64,000 nt of DNA from Pseudomonas syringae. GTDB lineage: Bacteria > Pseudomonadota > Gammaproteobacteria > Pseudomonadales > Pseudomonadaceae. Position 1 is the stretch's first letter; each line of letters starts with the position of its first letter. The stretch is from the NCBI RefSeq assembly GCF_021605415.1, contig NZ_WKEQ01000020.1, forward strand, positions 1 to 64,000. The letters run 5' to 3'. The position numbers were made by a program, and so were the translations under genes. This document shows positions 52,642 to 62,297 of this stretch, piece by piece. The notes beneath the pieces were generated by a model. That model saw nothing but the letters and a program-made list of their open reading frames with translations, ran no database searches and was not told the origin of the DNA.

Positions 52642-53899
52642 CGTTACCGCCAAAGCCAATACGATCGGCACCAACGGTCTCGGCGGATCGCTGCTGCGCC
52701 GTGGCGTGTTACGGCAGTTGGCGCACCTCAAACAGGGGCAACTGTTGGTGATCGAGAATGGCGAACGGCACTTGTTCGGCGCCGCCGGCAGTCCGCTGGT
52801 CGGCGAGATTCACGTCCTCGATTCAGCGACCTGGGGCATGGTCGCCAGCAGTGGGTCGATCGGTGCGGGTGAAGCCTTCATTCACGGCTATTGGAGTTCG
52901 CCGGATCTGACGGCTGTGGTTCGCGTATTCGTCAGCAACCTCGACGTGCTCGATGCGATGGAGGGCGGCCTGGCAAAACTCGGCCGGCCGTTCGTGCAAG
53001 GCCTGCACTGGCTCAACCGCAACACGCGCAAAGGCTCGCAGAAAAACATTGCGGCCCATTACGACCTCGGCAACGAGCTGTTCGAACAGTTTCTCGACCC
53101 GACCATGATGTATTCGGCGGCGCAGTTCCTCAGTCCCGACGACAGCCTGGAACAGGCACAGTTGAACAAACTGGAGCGGATCTGCCAGAAACTCGCACTA
53201 AAACCCGAGGATCACTTGCTGGAAATCGGCACCGGCTGGGGCAGCATGGCGCTGTATGCCGCGCAGCATTACGGCTGTCGCGTGACCACCACAACGCTGT
53301 CGAAAGAGCAGTACGCGTTCACCGCAAAGCGCATCGAACAGCTCGGTTTGCAGGATCAAGTCACGCTGCTGCTCAAGGACTACCGCGACCTCACCGGCCA
53401 GTACGACAAACTGGTGTCGATCGAAATGATCGAAGCGGTCGGCCATCGTTTTCTGCCCACTTATTTCAAGCAGTGCGCGCACCTGCTCAAGAGCAACGGG
53501 CTGATGCTGTTGCAGGCGATCACCATCCGCGATCAGCGCTATGAACAGGCGCGACGCAGCGTCGATTTCATCCAGCGCTACATCTTCCCCGGCGGCGCCC
53601 TGCCCAGCGTGCAGAAAATTCTCGAAGTGGTCAGCCGCGACACCGATATGAACCTGCTGCACATGGAAGACTTCGGCCTGCATTACGCGCGAACCTTGCG
53701 CCTGTGGCATGAGAATTTTCGCCAGGCTCATGGCCGTTTGAGCGAGCTGGGCTACGACGTTTATTTCCTGCGACTGTGGGAGTTTTACCTGTGCTACTGC
53801 GAGGGGGGCTTCCTCGAACGCACCATCGGCACTGCGCAGTTGGTGCTGGCCAAACCGTCAGCCATGCCTGCACCGTTGCTGGGACGCTTCGATGCTTAA
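52628..53899 (+). CDS. Cyclopropane-fatty-acyl-phospholipid synthase family methyltransferase (UfaM-like)
   Basis: A 423-residue SAM-dependent methyltransferase of the Cfa family. The SAM loop is LLEIGTGWGSMALYAA (about 198-213), with the YDLGNELF block before it (about 146) and the YIFPGGALPS region after. In P. putida a light-induced relative is named UfaM, for furan-containing fatty-acid synthesis; ordinary cyclopropanation is the alternative. AAGGAG precedes the ATG at 52628. Confidence 0.85.
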   Translation: MKSTSVTAKANTIGTNGLGGSLLRRGVLRQLAHLKQGQLLVIENGERHLFGAAGSPLVGEIHVLDSATWGMVASSGSIGAGEAFIHGYWSSPDLTAVVRVFVSNLDVLDAMEGGLAKLGRPFVQGLHWLNRNTRKGSQKNIAAHYDLGNELFEQFLDPTMMYSAAQFLSPDDSLEQAQLNKLERICQKLALKPEDHLLEIGTGWGSMALYAAQHYGCRVTTTTLSKEQYAFTAKRIEQLGLQDQVTLLLKDYRDLTGQYDKLVSIEMIEAVGHRFLPTYFKQCAHLLKSNGLMLLQAITIRDQRYEQARRSVDFIQRYIFPGGALPSVQKILEVVSRDTDMNLLHMEDFGLHYARTLRLWHENFRQAHGRLSELGYDVYFLRLWEFYLCYCEGGFLERTIGTAQLVLAKPSAMPAPLLGRFDA

Positions 53900-54395
53900 A
53901 CGCCTGGCCAATGCGCTGATGTTCCAGCTTGGCTGGCTGGCCTGCGTATTGGGTGGCAACAGCCCATGGTTGCTGGTAGCGCTGGGCATTCTGGTGATTC
54001 ATTTTTGCTGGATCAGCAGTTGGGCGATGGAAGGTCGGCTGATGCTCAGCGTGGTCATCCTCGGCACGGCGGTGGACAGCCTGCTGCGCGCGGCGGGTGT
54101 GTTTGAATTCCAGGACTCGTCGCCACTCATTCCCCTGTGGCTGATGTTGCTATGGGCATTGCTCGCCACGACATTGCGCCATTGTTTGCAATGGTCGGCG
54201 CGGCCGTGGTGGCTGGCGGCACTGCTCGGCGCCGTGGGTGGCGGGCTGTCGTATTACGCGGGCGGACGACTGGCCGGGGTGCAATTTCCCTACGGCGAAG
54301 TACCGACGCTGATCGGCATCGGCCTATTGTGGATGGCGCTGTTTCCGTTGCTGCATTACATGTCCAGCCGGCTGAGCGGTGTGGCTGCCGAATAG
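53892..54395 (+). CDS. DUF2878 family membrane protein
   Basis: A 167-residue, very hydrophobic protein with about five membrane segments and a family-like ISSWAMEGRLMLS block (about 41-53). It overlaps the Cfa-like gene by 8 bp. Function unknown; it is a regular companion of these lipid genes. Last gene of the overlapping operon in this window. Confidence 0.85.
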   Translation: MLKRLANALMFQLGWLACVLGGNSPWLLVALGILVIHFCWISSWAMEGRLMLSVVILGTAVDSLLRAAGVFEFQDSSPLIPLWLMLLWALLATTLRHCLQWSARPWWLAALLGAVGGGLSYYAGGRLAGVQFPYGEVPTLIGIGLLWMALFPLLHYMSSRLSGVAAE

Positions 54396-54448
54396 GCGTC
54401 CGTCAGGCCTTTCACACAGTTGCCGGCCGCTGCCTTACACTGCCGGCC

Positions 54449-54754
54449 ATGAAAACCATTCCCCACCAGCAAATCACCGAGCCTGCGGTCACCTGTTCGA
54501 CCTGCGCAGCCTGCTGCTGCCAACTCGAAGTGATGCTGATCACCGACACCGGCGTGCCTGAGCGCTTTATCGATACCGATGAGTGGGGTGGCGAAGTCAT
54601 GCTGCGTCTGGACGATGGCTGGTGCGCGGCGCTGGATCGCGACAGCATGATGTGCACGATCTACGAAAAACGCCCGCTGATCTGCCGCGAATTCGAAATG
54701 GGCGGGCCGGAATGCATTGAAGAACGCCAGGGAATTGCCACGGCGTATCGTTGA
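54449..54754 (+). CDS. YkgJ family cysteine-cluster protein
   Basis: A 101-residue protein with the metal-binding pattern CSTCAACCC (Cys16, 19, 22, 23, 24) and later cysteines in GWCAAL, MMCTIY, LICREF and GPECIE. The family probably binds zinc or an Fe-S cluster. The ATG at 54449 begins the conserved part; the ribosome binding site is weak. It lies 53 bp after DUF2878 and could belong to the same transcript. Confidence 0.82.
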   Translation: MKTIPHQQITEPAVTCSTCAACCCQLEVMLITDTGVPERFIDTDEWGGEVMLRLDDGWCAALDRDSMMCTIYEKRPLICREFEMGGPECIEERQGIATAYR

Positions 54755-54776
54755 ATTCGATAGCGGTGCATAACAA

Positions 54777-54868
54777 CTGTGGGAGCGAGCCTGCTCGCGC
54801 AAGCGGTAGATCAGTCAGCAGTTGTGCTGAATGTCTTACCGTCTTCGCGAGCAGGATCGCTCCCACAA
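54777..54868. repeat. REPIN: inverted pair of GTGGGAGCGAGC repeats
   Basis: CTGTGGGAGCGAGCCTGCTC (from 54777) and the inverted GAGCAGGATCGCTCCCACA (54849-54867), about 50 bp apart. It lies between the convergent YkgJ-type and pagL genes. Confidence 0.9.
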
Positions 54869-54897
54869 AGGAAAAGCATGGTCAGTCAAATCCTGGA

Positions 54898-55425
54898 TTA
54901 CAACGGCATCGTGTAATGCAGCGAGTAACTTTCTACGCCGTCGTTATCACTGCTAAGACCGGCGTTGGAGTAGTGCGTGGCACGGATGCCGACTTCATGT
55001 CCGCCATTGAAACGCAGGCCGAAACCCAGACGATCTTCGAATTGAAAAGCGCCGCCAATGTTGTTGTCTTCGTATTCGGTGTTGGAGAACAATGCAACAC
55101 CAATCCCCGCCTCGATATACGGTTTCACCGACTGACCGGCAAACTCATAAACGAACACTGGCGAGAACGACAAACTGTTGTTGCTGGACGTTTTGTCACC
55201 TTCCCAATAGGTGTAGGCGCCGCTCCAGTAACCGGTCAGGCGACCGACATCGCTTTGCAGCCAGCTCTTGTCCCAGTCGAAATTCATCCCCAATCGATAT
55301 GTCATCGTTGAATCGCTGGTCGCCCCGACCGCGAACTCAACACCAGCGGCTTGCGCTGCCAGACTTTGCCCCATCAATGCAGCCGCAATCGCGGCCAAGC
55401 AGAATAGTCGCTTCACTAGAAACAT
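54898..55425 (-). CDS. pagL: Lipid A 3-O-deacylase PagL
   Basis: A 175-residue outer-membrane beta-barrel with signal peptide ending near AQAA (about 27). It removes the 3-O-linked acyl chain of lipid A. The active-site His and Ser are seen in ATHYSNAG (His151, Ser153) and Glu165 fits the third residue. The ATG at 55425 directly follows GGAAAGG; the GTG three codons later (55416) has better spacing and may be the true start. Same place as PA4661. Confidence 0.9.
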   Translation of the reverse strand: MFLVKRLFCLAAIAAALMGQSLAAQAAGVEFAVGATSDSTMTYRLGMNFDWDKSWLQSDVGRLTGYWSGAYTYWEGDKTSSNNSLSFSPVFVYEFAGQSVKPYIEAGIGVALFSNTEYEDNNIGGAFQFEDRLGFGLRFNGGHEVGIRATHYSNAGLSSDNDGVESYSLHYTMPL

Positions 55426-55529
55426 CCTTTCCGAACAGTTCGTATGGTTTTTTTAGGTGTTGCTTGTCGCTATAGAAATCGGCGCTTAATCAGAAGTTCA
55501 GACAATTCTTCAGATATTTCACACTTTTT

Positions 55530-56321
55530 TTACAAATCGAAGTTTTTCACTTCGCCCGACGCATTCCATAGCTGTGGCAAAACACTTTTGAAGTGCTGTG
55601 GATCACCGCTGGTCCAGAACCGGGCGGGCCGGTGCGGGCCTGGCGCGAGCAGATCGCGCTCGGCCAGCAAGCGCTGAAGTTGGCGCGCGACGGCGGCCCC
55701 GGTGTCGATCAGGCTGATGCTGTCGGGGAGCATCGCTTTCAGCAGGGGTTTGAGAAACGGATAGTGGGTGCAGCCGAGGATAATCGTGTCGCAACCATGG
55801 GCAAGCAGTGGCTCGACGTAGCTTTGCAGCAATTGGCGCAACGCGGGGCTGTGCAGATCGCCACTTTCGATCAGCTCCACAAGGCCGGGGCAAGGCTGAG
55901 TGATGACGCGCACATCGCTGGCGAAACGGTCGAGCAACGCGGCAAATTTGGCGCTCTGCAAGGTGCCGGTGGTGGCGAGCACGCCGACCACGCCGCTGCG
56001 AGTGGCAGCGGCGGCCGGTTTGACCGCCGGTTCCATGCCGACAATCGGCCAGTCCGGATAATCACGCCGCAGGTCAGCGACGCCGGCCACCGTCGCGGTG
56101 TTGCATGCGAGCACCAGCGCCTTGGCGCCCTGCTCGCGGAAAAACCCGGCCATCACGCTGCAACGCTGGCGGATGAACTCTGCGGTTTTCTCGCCATAAG
56201 GAATGTGCCCGCAATCGGCGACATAGAGCAGCGATTCGTTGGGCAGCAATCGCTGGATTTCCGCCAATACCGACAAGCCGCCGACGCCGGAATCGAACAC
56301 GCCGATGGGCGCTTCACGCAT
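55530..56321 (-). CDS. murI: Glutamate racemase
   Basis: A 263-residue enzyme providing D-glutamate for peptidoglycan. The two catalytic cysteines are Cys73 (LACNTATV) and Cys184 (LGCTHYPF); the start IGVFDSGVGGLSVL is typical. The ATG at 56321 overlaps the moeB end by 8 bp. Last gene of hemA-prfA-prmC-moeB-murI. Confidence 0.94.
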   Translation of the reverse strand: MREAPIGVFDSGVGGLSVLAEIQRLLPNESLLYVADCGHIPYGEKTAEFIRQRCSVMAGFFREQGAKALVLACNTATVAGVADLRRDYPDWPIVGMEPAVKPAAAATRSGVVGVLATTGTLQSAKFAALLDRFASDVRVITQPCPGLVELIESGDLHSPALRQLLQSYVEPLLAHGCDTIILGCTHYPFLKPLLKAMLPDSISLIDTGAAVARQLQRLLAERDLLAPGPHRPARFWTSGDPQHFKSVLPQLWNASGEVKNFDL

Positions 56322-57069
56322 GGTGCGATCCGCACACGCTGCAACCCGGATCACGCTTGACCCGCAATTCGCGGAAACGCGACCCCAGGGCATCGATCAA
56401 CAGCAACCGACCTACCAGCGGCTCGCCGAATCCAACCAGCACTTTTAATGCTTCCAGTGCCTGCAAGCTTCCGACCAGTCCGACCAAAGGCCCGACCACA
56501 CCGGCCTCGCTGCACGTCAGTTCGGCTTCGCTGCCGTGACCGTACAAACAGTGATAGCACGGGCTCTCGGCGCGGCGCGGATCGAACACCGACAACTGTC
56601 CTTCGAGGCGGATCGCCGCACCGCTGACCAGCGGTTTTTTGCCAGCCACGCACGCCGCGTTGACCGCTTCGCGCGTGGAGAAATTGTCCGAGCAGTCGAG
56701 CACCAGATCCACCGCCGCCACGGCTGCGGCGAGAGAGTCCTCATCCAGCGCCTGACGATGGGCGACGTACTTGATCTCAGGATTGATCGCGCCGAGACGC
56801 TTGAGCGCCGAATCGACTTTGCTCAGGCCGACGCTGTCAGTGTCGTGGATGATCTGGCGTTGCAGGTTGGTCAGGTCGACCGTGTCGAAATCCGCCAGAT
56901 GCAATTCGCCGACGCCCGCCGCCGCCAGGTACAACGCGACCGGCGCACCGAGACCGCCGAGGCCGACGATCAACACCCGGCTGTCCTTGAGCTTCAACTG
57001 GCCGTCGATGTCGACGTGTTGCAGCAATATCTGCCGACTGTAGCGCAACAATTCCTGATCATTCAGCAC
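56314..57069 (-). CDS. moeB: Molybdopterin-synthase adenylyltransferase MoeB
   Basis: A 251-residue E1-like enzyme that adenylates the C terminus of MoaD. The ATP-binding loop is GLGGLG (36-41), the zinc cysteines are seen as CYHC (about 171-174) and CSVC (about 244-247), and the catalytic-type Cys lies near AELTCSEAG. The start is GTG at 57069, overlapping the prmC stop by 7 bp. Confidence 0.93.
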   Translation of the reverse strand: MLNDQELLRYSRQILLQHVDIDGQLKLKDSRVLIVGLGGLGAPVALYLAAAGVGELHLADFDTVDLTNLQRQIIHDTDSVGLSKVDSALKRLGAINPEIKYVAHRQALDEDSLAAAVAAVDLVLDCSDNFSTREAVNAACVAGKKPLVSGAAIRLEGQLSVFDPRRAESPCYHCLYGHGSEAELTCSEAGVVGPLVGLVGSLQALEALKVLVGFGEPLVGRLLLIDALGSRFRELRVKRDPGCSVCGSHHA

Positions 57070-57893
57070 GGCAGGCGCCCCAGACTGATCCGTTGATGGC
57101 CGCCCAGATCGGTGCGGCTGTGGACTTCTTCGAAACCACGACTCAGCAACAGATCGCGCACGGCCTCGGCCTGATCGAAGCCGTGTTCGAGCATCAACCA
57201 GCCGCCGGCCTCAAGATGCTCCGGCGCCTGATCGACGATCAGACGAAGATCGTCGAGGCCATCGGCGCCCGCTACCAGAGCGCTGGCCGGTTCGAAGCGC
57301 ACGTCACCTTCGGCCAGGTGCGGATCGCTGGCAGCAATGTACGGCGGGTTGCTAATGATCAATTGAAAACGCTGGCCTTCGAGGGCGCTGAACCAGTGGC
57401 TGCTCAGCACCGTGGCGTTGTTCAAATGCAGGCGCTGGCGGTTGCGTTCGGCAAGCGCCACGGCTTCGAGCACGCGATCCACGGCGGTGACTTGCCACGC
57501 CGGACGCTCGCTGGCCAGGGCCAGGGCAATCGCGCCACTGCCGGTGCCGAGGTCGAGAACATTGGCCGGCGTCGCGGGCAGCAATTCCAGCGCGGCTTCC
57601 ACCAGCAGTTCGGTGTCGGGACGCGGAATCAGTGTGTGCGGCGCGACTTCCAGATCGAGTTTCCAGAAACCTTGCTGGCCGAGGATGTACGCCACCGGTT
57701 CGCCGCCGCGACGCCGTTGCAGGTACGCGGCAAACGTCAACGCGGCTTCGCTCGGCACGATGCGCTCGGGCCAGGTGTGAAGAAAACTGCGTGACTTGCC
57801 CAGCGCCGCCGCGAGGAGTAATTCGGCATCCAGGCGTGCGGTGGGCGAGTCCGGCAATTCGGCGGCGCGCAACAGACTGGCAATGATGGTCAT
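57063..57893 (-). CDS. prmC: Release factor glutamine N5-methyltransferase PrmC
   Basis: A 276-residue SAM-dependent enzyme that methylates the GGQ glutamine of RF1 and RF2. The SAM loop is VLDLGTGSGAIAL (112-124) and the catalytic NPPY is at 182-185. It follows directly after prfA, its substrate's gene, with no intergenic base. Confidence 0.94.
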   Translation of the reverse strand: MTIIASLLRAAELPDSPTARLDAELLLAAALGKSRSFLHTWPERIVPSEAALTFAAYLQRRRGGEPVAYILGQQGFWKLDLEVAPHTLIPRPDTELLVEAALELLPATPANVLDLGTGSGAIALALASERPAWQVTAVDRVLEAVALAERNRQRLHLNNATVLSSHWFSALEGQRFQLIISNPPYIAASDPHLAEGDVRFEPASALVAGADGLDDLRLIVDQAPEHLEAGGWLMLEHGFDQAEAVRDLLLSRGFEEVHSRTDLGGHQRISLGRLPC

Positions 57894-58976
57894 TTACTCA
57901 CCTATCGCTGCGAGCTGGTCGGCCTGGTATTCGGCCAACAGCGGCTCGATCACGGCATCAACACCGCCGGCGAGGATTTCGTCGAGGGAATAGAGGGTCA
58001 GGTTGACGCGATGGTCCGTCACCCGGCCCTGGGCAAAGTTATACGTGCGAATGCGTTCGGAACGGTCACCGGAACCGACCAGCAATTTGCGCTCGCTGGC
58101 AATGGCGTTTGCGGCGGCGGCGGTTTGCTGGTCGTTGAGCTTCGCCGACAGCCATGACATCGCCCGCGCACGGTTTTTGTGCTGGGAACGCTCTTCCTGG
58201 CACTCGACGACGGTGCCGGTCGGTATGTGGGTGATGCGGATCGCCGAGTCGGTCGTGTTGACGTGCTGACCACCGGCTCCGGAGGAGCGGTAAGTGTCGA
58301 CGCGCAAATCCGCCGGGTTGATCTCGATGGCTTCCCGCTCGTCCGGCTCGGGCAACACTGCCACGGTGCAGGCCGACGTGTGGATGCGGCCCTGGGATTC
58401 GGTGGCGGGTACACGCTGTACGCGGTGCGCGCCGGATTCGAATTTCAGCTTGCCGTAAACGTTGTCGCCTTCAATGCGGGCGATAACTTCTTTATAGCCC
58501 CCGTGTTCGCCTTCGTTTTCCGAAAGAATCTCCACGCGCCAGCCACGTCGCTCGGCGTAACGCGAGTACATGCGGAACAGATCGCCGGAGAATATCGCCG
58601 CCTCGTCGCCACCGGTGCCGGCGCGAATTTCGAGAAAGACGTTGCGGCTGTCATTCGGATCCTTGGGCAGCAACATGCGTTGCAGGTTGGCTTCCAGTTC
58701 GATCAGTTGCTCTTTGGTCTCGCGGACTTCTTCCACGGCCATTTCGCGCATGTCCGGGTCGCTGTCCTTGAGCAGCGCCTGGGCGCCTTCAAGATCGGCC
58801 TGGGTCTTGAGCAACTGTTTATAGGCTTCGACCACCGGCTCGAGTTCGGCGTATTCCTTGGAATAGGCGCGGAACCTGACCTGATCGGAAATGACTTCGC
58901 CGTCGCCAAGCAACGCGGTCAGTTCCTCGAAACGATCCTGGAGGATGTCCAGCTTATTGAGCAGTGACGCTTTCAT
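57894..58976 (-). CDS. prfA: Peptide chain release factor 1
   Basis: A 360-residue RF1. The GGQ tripeptide for peptidyl-tRNA hydrolysis is at 235-237 and the anticodon-like PAT for UAA/UAG recognition at 190-192. Overlaps hemA by 4 bp, as usual in Pseudomonas. Confidence 0.96.
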   Translation of the reverse strand: MKASLLNKLDILQDRFEELTALLGDGEVISDQVRFRAYSKEYAELEPVVEAYKQLLKTQADLEGAQALLKDSDPDMREMAVEEVRETKEQLIELEANLQRMLLPKDPNDSRNVFLEIRAGTGGDEAAIFSGDLFRMYSRYAERRGWRVEILSENEGEHGGYKEVIARIEGDNVYGKLKFESGAHRVQRVPATESQGRIHTSACTVAVLPEPDEREAIEINPADLRVDTYRSSGAGGQHVNTTDSAIRITHIPTGTVVECQEERSQHKNRARAMSWLSAKLNDQQTAAAANAIASERKLLVGSGDRSERIRTYNFAQGRVTDHRVNLTLYSLDEILAGGVDAVIEPLLAEYQADQLAAIGE

Positions 58977-60259
58977 TGCGTTTTTTTATCCGAAAAGCTA
59001 TCCGATGAGCCCTCGAGGGCAAAGAGTTCCTGGGCCATGGCCAGCGCATCGAGGCGGCCTTCGGCAGAAAGCTTTTTCAATTGCACGCTCGGGGCGTGCA
59101 ACAGTTTATTGGTCAGGCCACGGGCCAGTTGCCCGAGCACGTCTTCAGCGTTGCCGCCGTTGGCCAGCAGACGCAGGGCCTTTTGCAGCTCTTCGTCGCG
59201 CAGGCGTTCGCTCTGTTGACGATAGGCCTTGAGCACATCGACCGCCGCCAGTTCGCGCAGGCGCACCATGAAATCGTCGGCGCCGACCGAAACCATCTCC
59301 TCCGCAGCTTGAGCGGCACCCTGGCGGCTCTTGAGGTTCTCGGCGACCACTTCGTGGAGATCGTCGACGCTGTACAGATAGACGTCGTCGAGTTCGCCGA
59401 CTTCCGGCTCGATATCCCGGGGCACGGCGATGTCGACCATGAAAATCGGCTTGTGCTTGCGCAGCTTCAACGCACTTTCCACCGCGCCCTTGCCGAGGAT
59501 TGGCAACTGGCTGGCGGTCGAACTGATGACGATATCGCTGCGCACCAGTTCGGCCGGAATGTCCGACAGCAACACCGCATGGGCACCGAACTGCTCGGCC
59601 AACTGACTGGCGCGCTCCAGTGTGCGGTTGGCGACGACGATGCGTTTGACCCCCAGCTCATGCAGATGGCGGGCGACCAGGGTGATGGTCTCGCCAGCGC
59701 CGATCAGCAAGGCCTGGCTGCGTTGCAGGTCGCTGAAAATCTGTTTCGCCAGGCTGACGGCGGCAAACGCCACGGACACCGGGTTTTCACCGATGGCCGT
59801 GTCGGTGCGCACTTGTTTGGCGGCGTTGAACGTCGCCTGGAACAAACGCCCCAGCAACGGCCCGACGGTGCCGGCCTCGCGGGCAACGGCGTAGGCGGAC
59901 TTCATCTGGCCGAGAATCTGCGGCTCGCCGAGCACCAGCGAATCGAGCCCGGAGGCGACGCGCATCATGTGACGAACTGCCGCATCATCTTTATGCACAT
60001 AAGCACTCGCGCGCAGCTCGTCGAGGCTCAAATGATGGTAATCGGCCAGCCAGCGCAGCACGATCTCCGCCGAGAGCTGATCCTGTTCTATATACAGTTC
60101 ACTGCGATTGCAGGTGGAGAGGATCGCAGCTTCGCGGCTGTCGGTGAGTCGGCAGAGCTGCTGCAAAGCCTCAACCAACTGCTCAGGGGTAAAGGCCACG
60201 CGCTCGCGGACGTCTACTGAAGCAGTCTTGTGGTTAATACCGAGTGCAAGGAAGGCCAT
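58973..60259 (-). CDS. hemA: Glutamyl-tRNA reductase
   Basis: A 428-residue enzyme that reduces glutamyl-tRNA to glutamate-1-semialdehyde, the first committed step of tetrapyrrole synthesis. The catalytic Cys50 lies in STCNRSE. The NADPH-binding domain (about 165-310) includes LIGAGET, and the C-terminal dimerisation helices follow. First gene of the five-gene operon. Confidence 0.96.
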   Translation of the reverse strand: MAFLALGINHKTASVDVRERVAFTPEQLVEALQQLCRLTDSREAAILSTCNRSELYIEQDQLSAEIVLRWLADYHHLSLDELRASAYVHKDDAAVRHMMRVASGLDSLVLGEPQILGQMKSAYAVAREAGTVGPLLGRLFQATFNAAKQVRTDTAIGENPVSVAFAAVSLAKQIFSDLQRSQALLIGAGETITLVARHLHELGVKRIVVANRTLERASQLAEQFGAHAVLLSDIPAELVRSDIVISSTASQLPILGKGAVESALKLRKHKPIFMVDIAVPRDIEPEVGELDDVYLYSVDDLHEVVAENLKSRQGAAQAAEEMVSVGADDFMVRLRELAAVDVLKAYRQQSERLRDEELQKALRLLANGGNAEDVLGQLARGLTNKLLHAPSVQLKKLSAEGRLDALAMAQELFALEGSSDSFSDKKTQ

Positions 60260-60569
60260 TCAAAGTCGCTGGTGGTGACGTGAAGCCGGCAATTGTCCTA
60301 CTTCGTCAGATCGAGAACAACTCCTCGATCTCTATCGACCCGGTAGCAAGTGCCGAGAGCCGAGAGCCATTCTCGTTTACTTACACATTCCCCCTATAGG
60401 AGTTGCCGCAGGCCGAGATCTTTTGATCATCCTTTTAAAGACTAAAGATCGCGGCCTGCGGCAGCTCCGACGTGGGAATGGGTCAAAGTCTTAAATGCCT
60501 GAGCGGTTATGTTTGACCGAAGGCTTGTGTCATGATGCCCGGACCGCAGGTTAGTCGTCCTTGTCCTAT
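60260..60569. other. Divergent hemA/TPR gene promoter region with a GATCGCAGC-family inverted repeat
   Basis: 310 bp between hemA (-) and the TPR lipoprotein gene (+). It contains an inverted repeat at 60398-60469: AGGAGTTGCCGCAGGCCGAG and the inverted TCGCGGCCTGCGGCAGCTCC, enclosing about 20 bp. Each gene must have its promoter here. No RNA gene or open frame of interest was seen. Confidence 0.7.
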
Positions 60570-62294
60570 ATGAATAGATCTTCCGCGTTGCTCGTTGCTT
60601 TAGCCTTCCTCAGCGGCTGCCAGGCCTTGGCACCCGTTTCGACGGATGGCACCCCGCCGGTCGAAGACACAACCCCGGCCCCTGAAAAGCCCAAGGTCTA
60701 CAGCTCGTTCAGCGAAGAAACGGTTTACAGCCTGCTGAGCGCCGAACTGGCTGGCCAGCGCAATCGTTTCGACATTGCCTTGGACAACTACGTGACCCAG
60801 GCCATCAACACCCAGGACCCGGGTGTCTCCGAGCGCGCGTTCCGCATCGCCGAATACCTGGGCGCCGACCAACCGGCCCTCGATACCGCGCTGATCTGGG
60901 CGAAAAACGCTCCAGAAGACCTTGAAGCGCAACGCGCCGCCGCCGTTCAACTGGCACGCGCCGGGCGTTACGACGACTCCATGGTCTATATGGAGAAAGT
61001 CCTGCAGGGCAAGGGCGACACCCATTTCGACTTCCTCGCGCTGTCGGCCGCCGACACCGATCAGGAAACCCGCAACGGCCTGATGACCAGTTTCGACCGT
61101 TTGCTGCAACGGCACCCGAACAATCATCAGCTGATTTTCGGCAAAGCCTTGTTGATGCAACAGGACGGTGACACCCAAGGCGCACTGACCCTGCTGGAAG
61201 ACAATCCACCTGAAGACGGCGAGATTGCGCCGATTCTCCTGCGCGCGCGCCTGTTGCAAAGCGTGAACCGTGGCGACGAAGCCGTGCCGCTGCTGCAAAA
61301 AAGCATCAAAAAATACCCGGACGACAAGCGTCTGCGCCTGACGTATGCGCGAATGCTGGTCGAACAGGATCGGATGGAGGACGCCAAAGTCGAGTTCTCC
61401 ACCCTGGTTCAGCAATACCCGGAAGACGACGAGTTGCGTTATTCGTTGGCGCTGGTTTGCCTCGAAGCTAAAGCCTGGGAAGAGGCCAAAGGTTATCTGG
61501 AAGACTTGATCGCCCGCGAAAGCCACGTCGATTCGGCGCACCTGAACCTCGGTCGCATCGCTGAAGAACGCAATGACCCGCAAGGCGCCCTCATTGAGTA
61601 CGCCCAGGTCGGCCCAGGCAACGACTATCTGCCGGCGCAACTGCGTCAGGCCGATATTCTGATAAACAATGGCAAGACCGCCGAGGCGCAAAGCAAACTG
61701 GCCGCTCAACGCGATGAACAACCGGATTACGCGATCCAGTTGTTCCTCATCGAATCCGAAACCCTGTCTGCCAACAATCAGGGCGACAAGGCCTGGAAGG
61801 TGATGGAACAAGCCTTGCAGCAATACCCGGATGATCTGAACCTGCTTTACACCCGCGCGATGCAGGCGGAAAAACGTAATGATCTGGGGCAGATGGAAAA
61901 AGACCTGCGCCTGATCATCAAGCGCGATCCGGACAATGCCATGGCACTTAATGCTCTCGGCTACACCTTGTCCGATCGCACCACGCGTTACGCCGAAGCC
62001 AAGGCACTGATCGAGCAAGCACACCAGATCAATCCGGAAGATCCGGCCGTACTCGACAGCCTCGGCTGGGTGAATTACCGGATGGGCAACCTGGATGACG
62101 CCGAGAAATATCTGCGTCAGGCGCTCGAGCGCTTCCCCGACCACGAAGTCGCCGCGCACCTGGGTGAAGTCCTGTGGGCCAAAGGCAACCAGCGCGAAGC
62201 CAAACAAATCTGGGGCAAATTCCTCAAGGATCAGCCCGACAGCCCAATTCTGCGCAGCACCATTAAACGCCTGACCGGATCCGAGACTCTTTAA
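60570..62294 (+). CDS. Tetratricopeptide repeat lipoprotein
   Basis: A 574-residue predicted lipoprotein with lipobox FLSGC (Cys17) followed by many TPR helices; the clearest units are in the C-terminal third (NALGYTLSDRTTRYAEAKAL; NYRMGNLDDAEKYLRQALE). It sits before lolB in Pseudomonas (PA4667 type). A scaffold role in the outer membrane is likely. The ATG at 60570 is used; a TTG three codons earlier is possible. Ribosome binding site weak. Confidence 0.9.
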   Translation: MNRSSALLVALAFLSGCQALAPVSTDGTPPVEDTTPAPEKPKVYSSFSEETVYSLLSAELAGQRNRFDIALDNYVTQAINTQDPGVSERAFRIAEYLGADQPALDTALIWAKNAPEDLEAQRAAAVQLARAGRYDDSMVYMEKVLQGKGDTHFDFLALSAADTDQETRNGLMTSFDRLLQRHPNNHQLIFGKALLMQQDGDTQGALTLLEDNPPEDGEIAPILLRARLLQSVNRGDEAVPLLQKSIKKYPDDKRLRLTYARMLVEQDRMEDAKVEFSTLVQQYPEDDELRYSLALVCLEAKAWEEAKGYLEDLIARESHVDSAHLNLGRIAEERNDPQGALIEYAQVGPGNDYLPAQLRQADILINNGKTAEAQSKLAAQRDEQPDYAIQLFLIESETLSANNQGDKAWKVMEQALQQYPDDLNLLYTRAMQAEKRNDLGQMEKDLRLIIKRDPDNAMALNALGYTLSDRTTRYAEAKALIEQAHQINPEDPAVLDSLGWVNYRMGNLDDAEKYLRQALERFPDHEVAAHLGEVLWAKGNQREAKQIWGKFLKDQPDSPILRSTIKRLTGSETL

Positions 62295-62297
62295 GCC

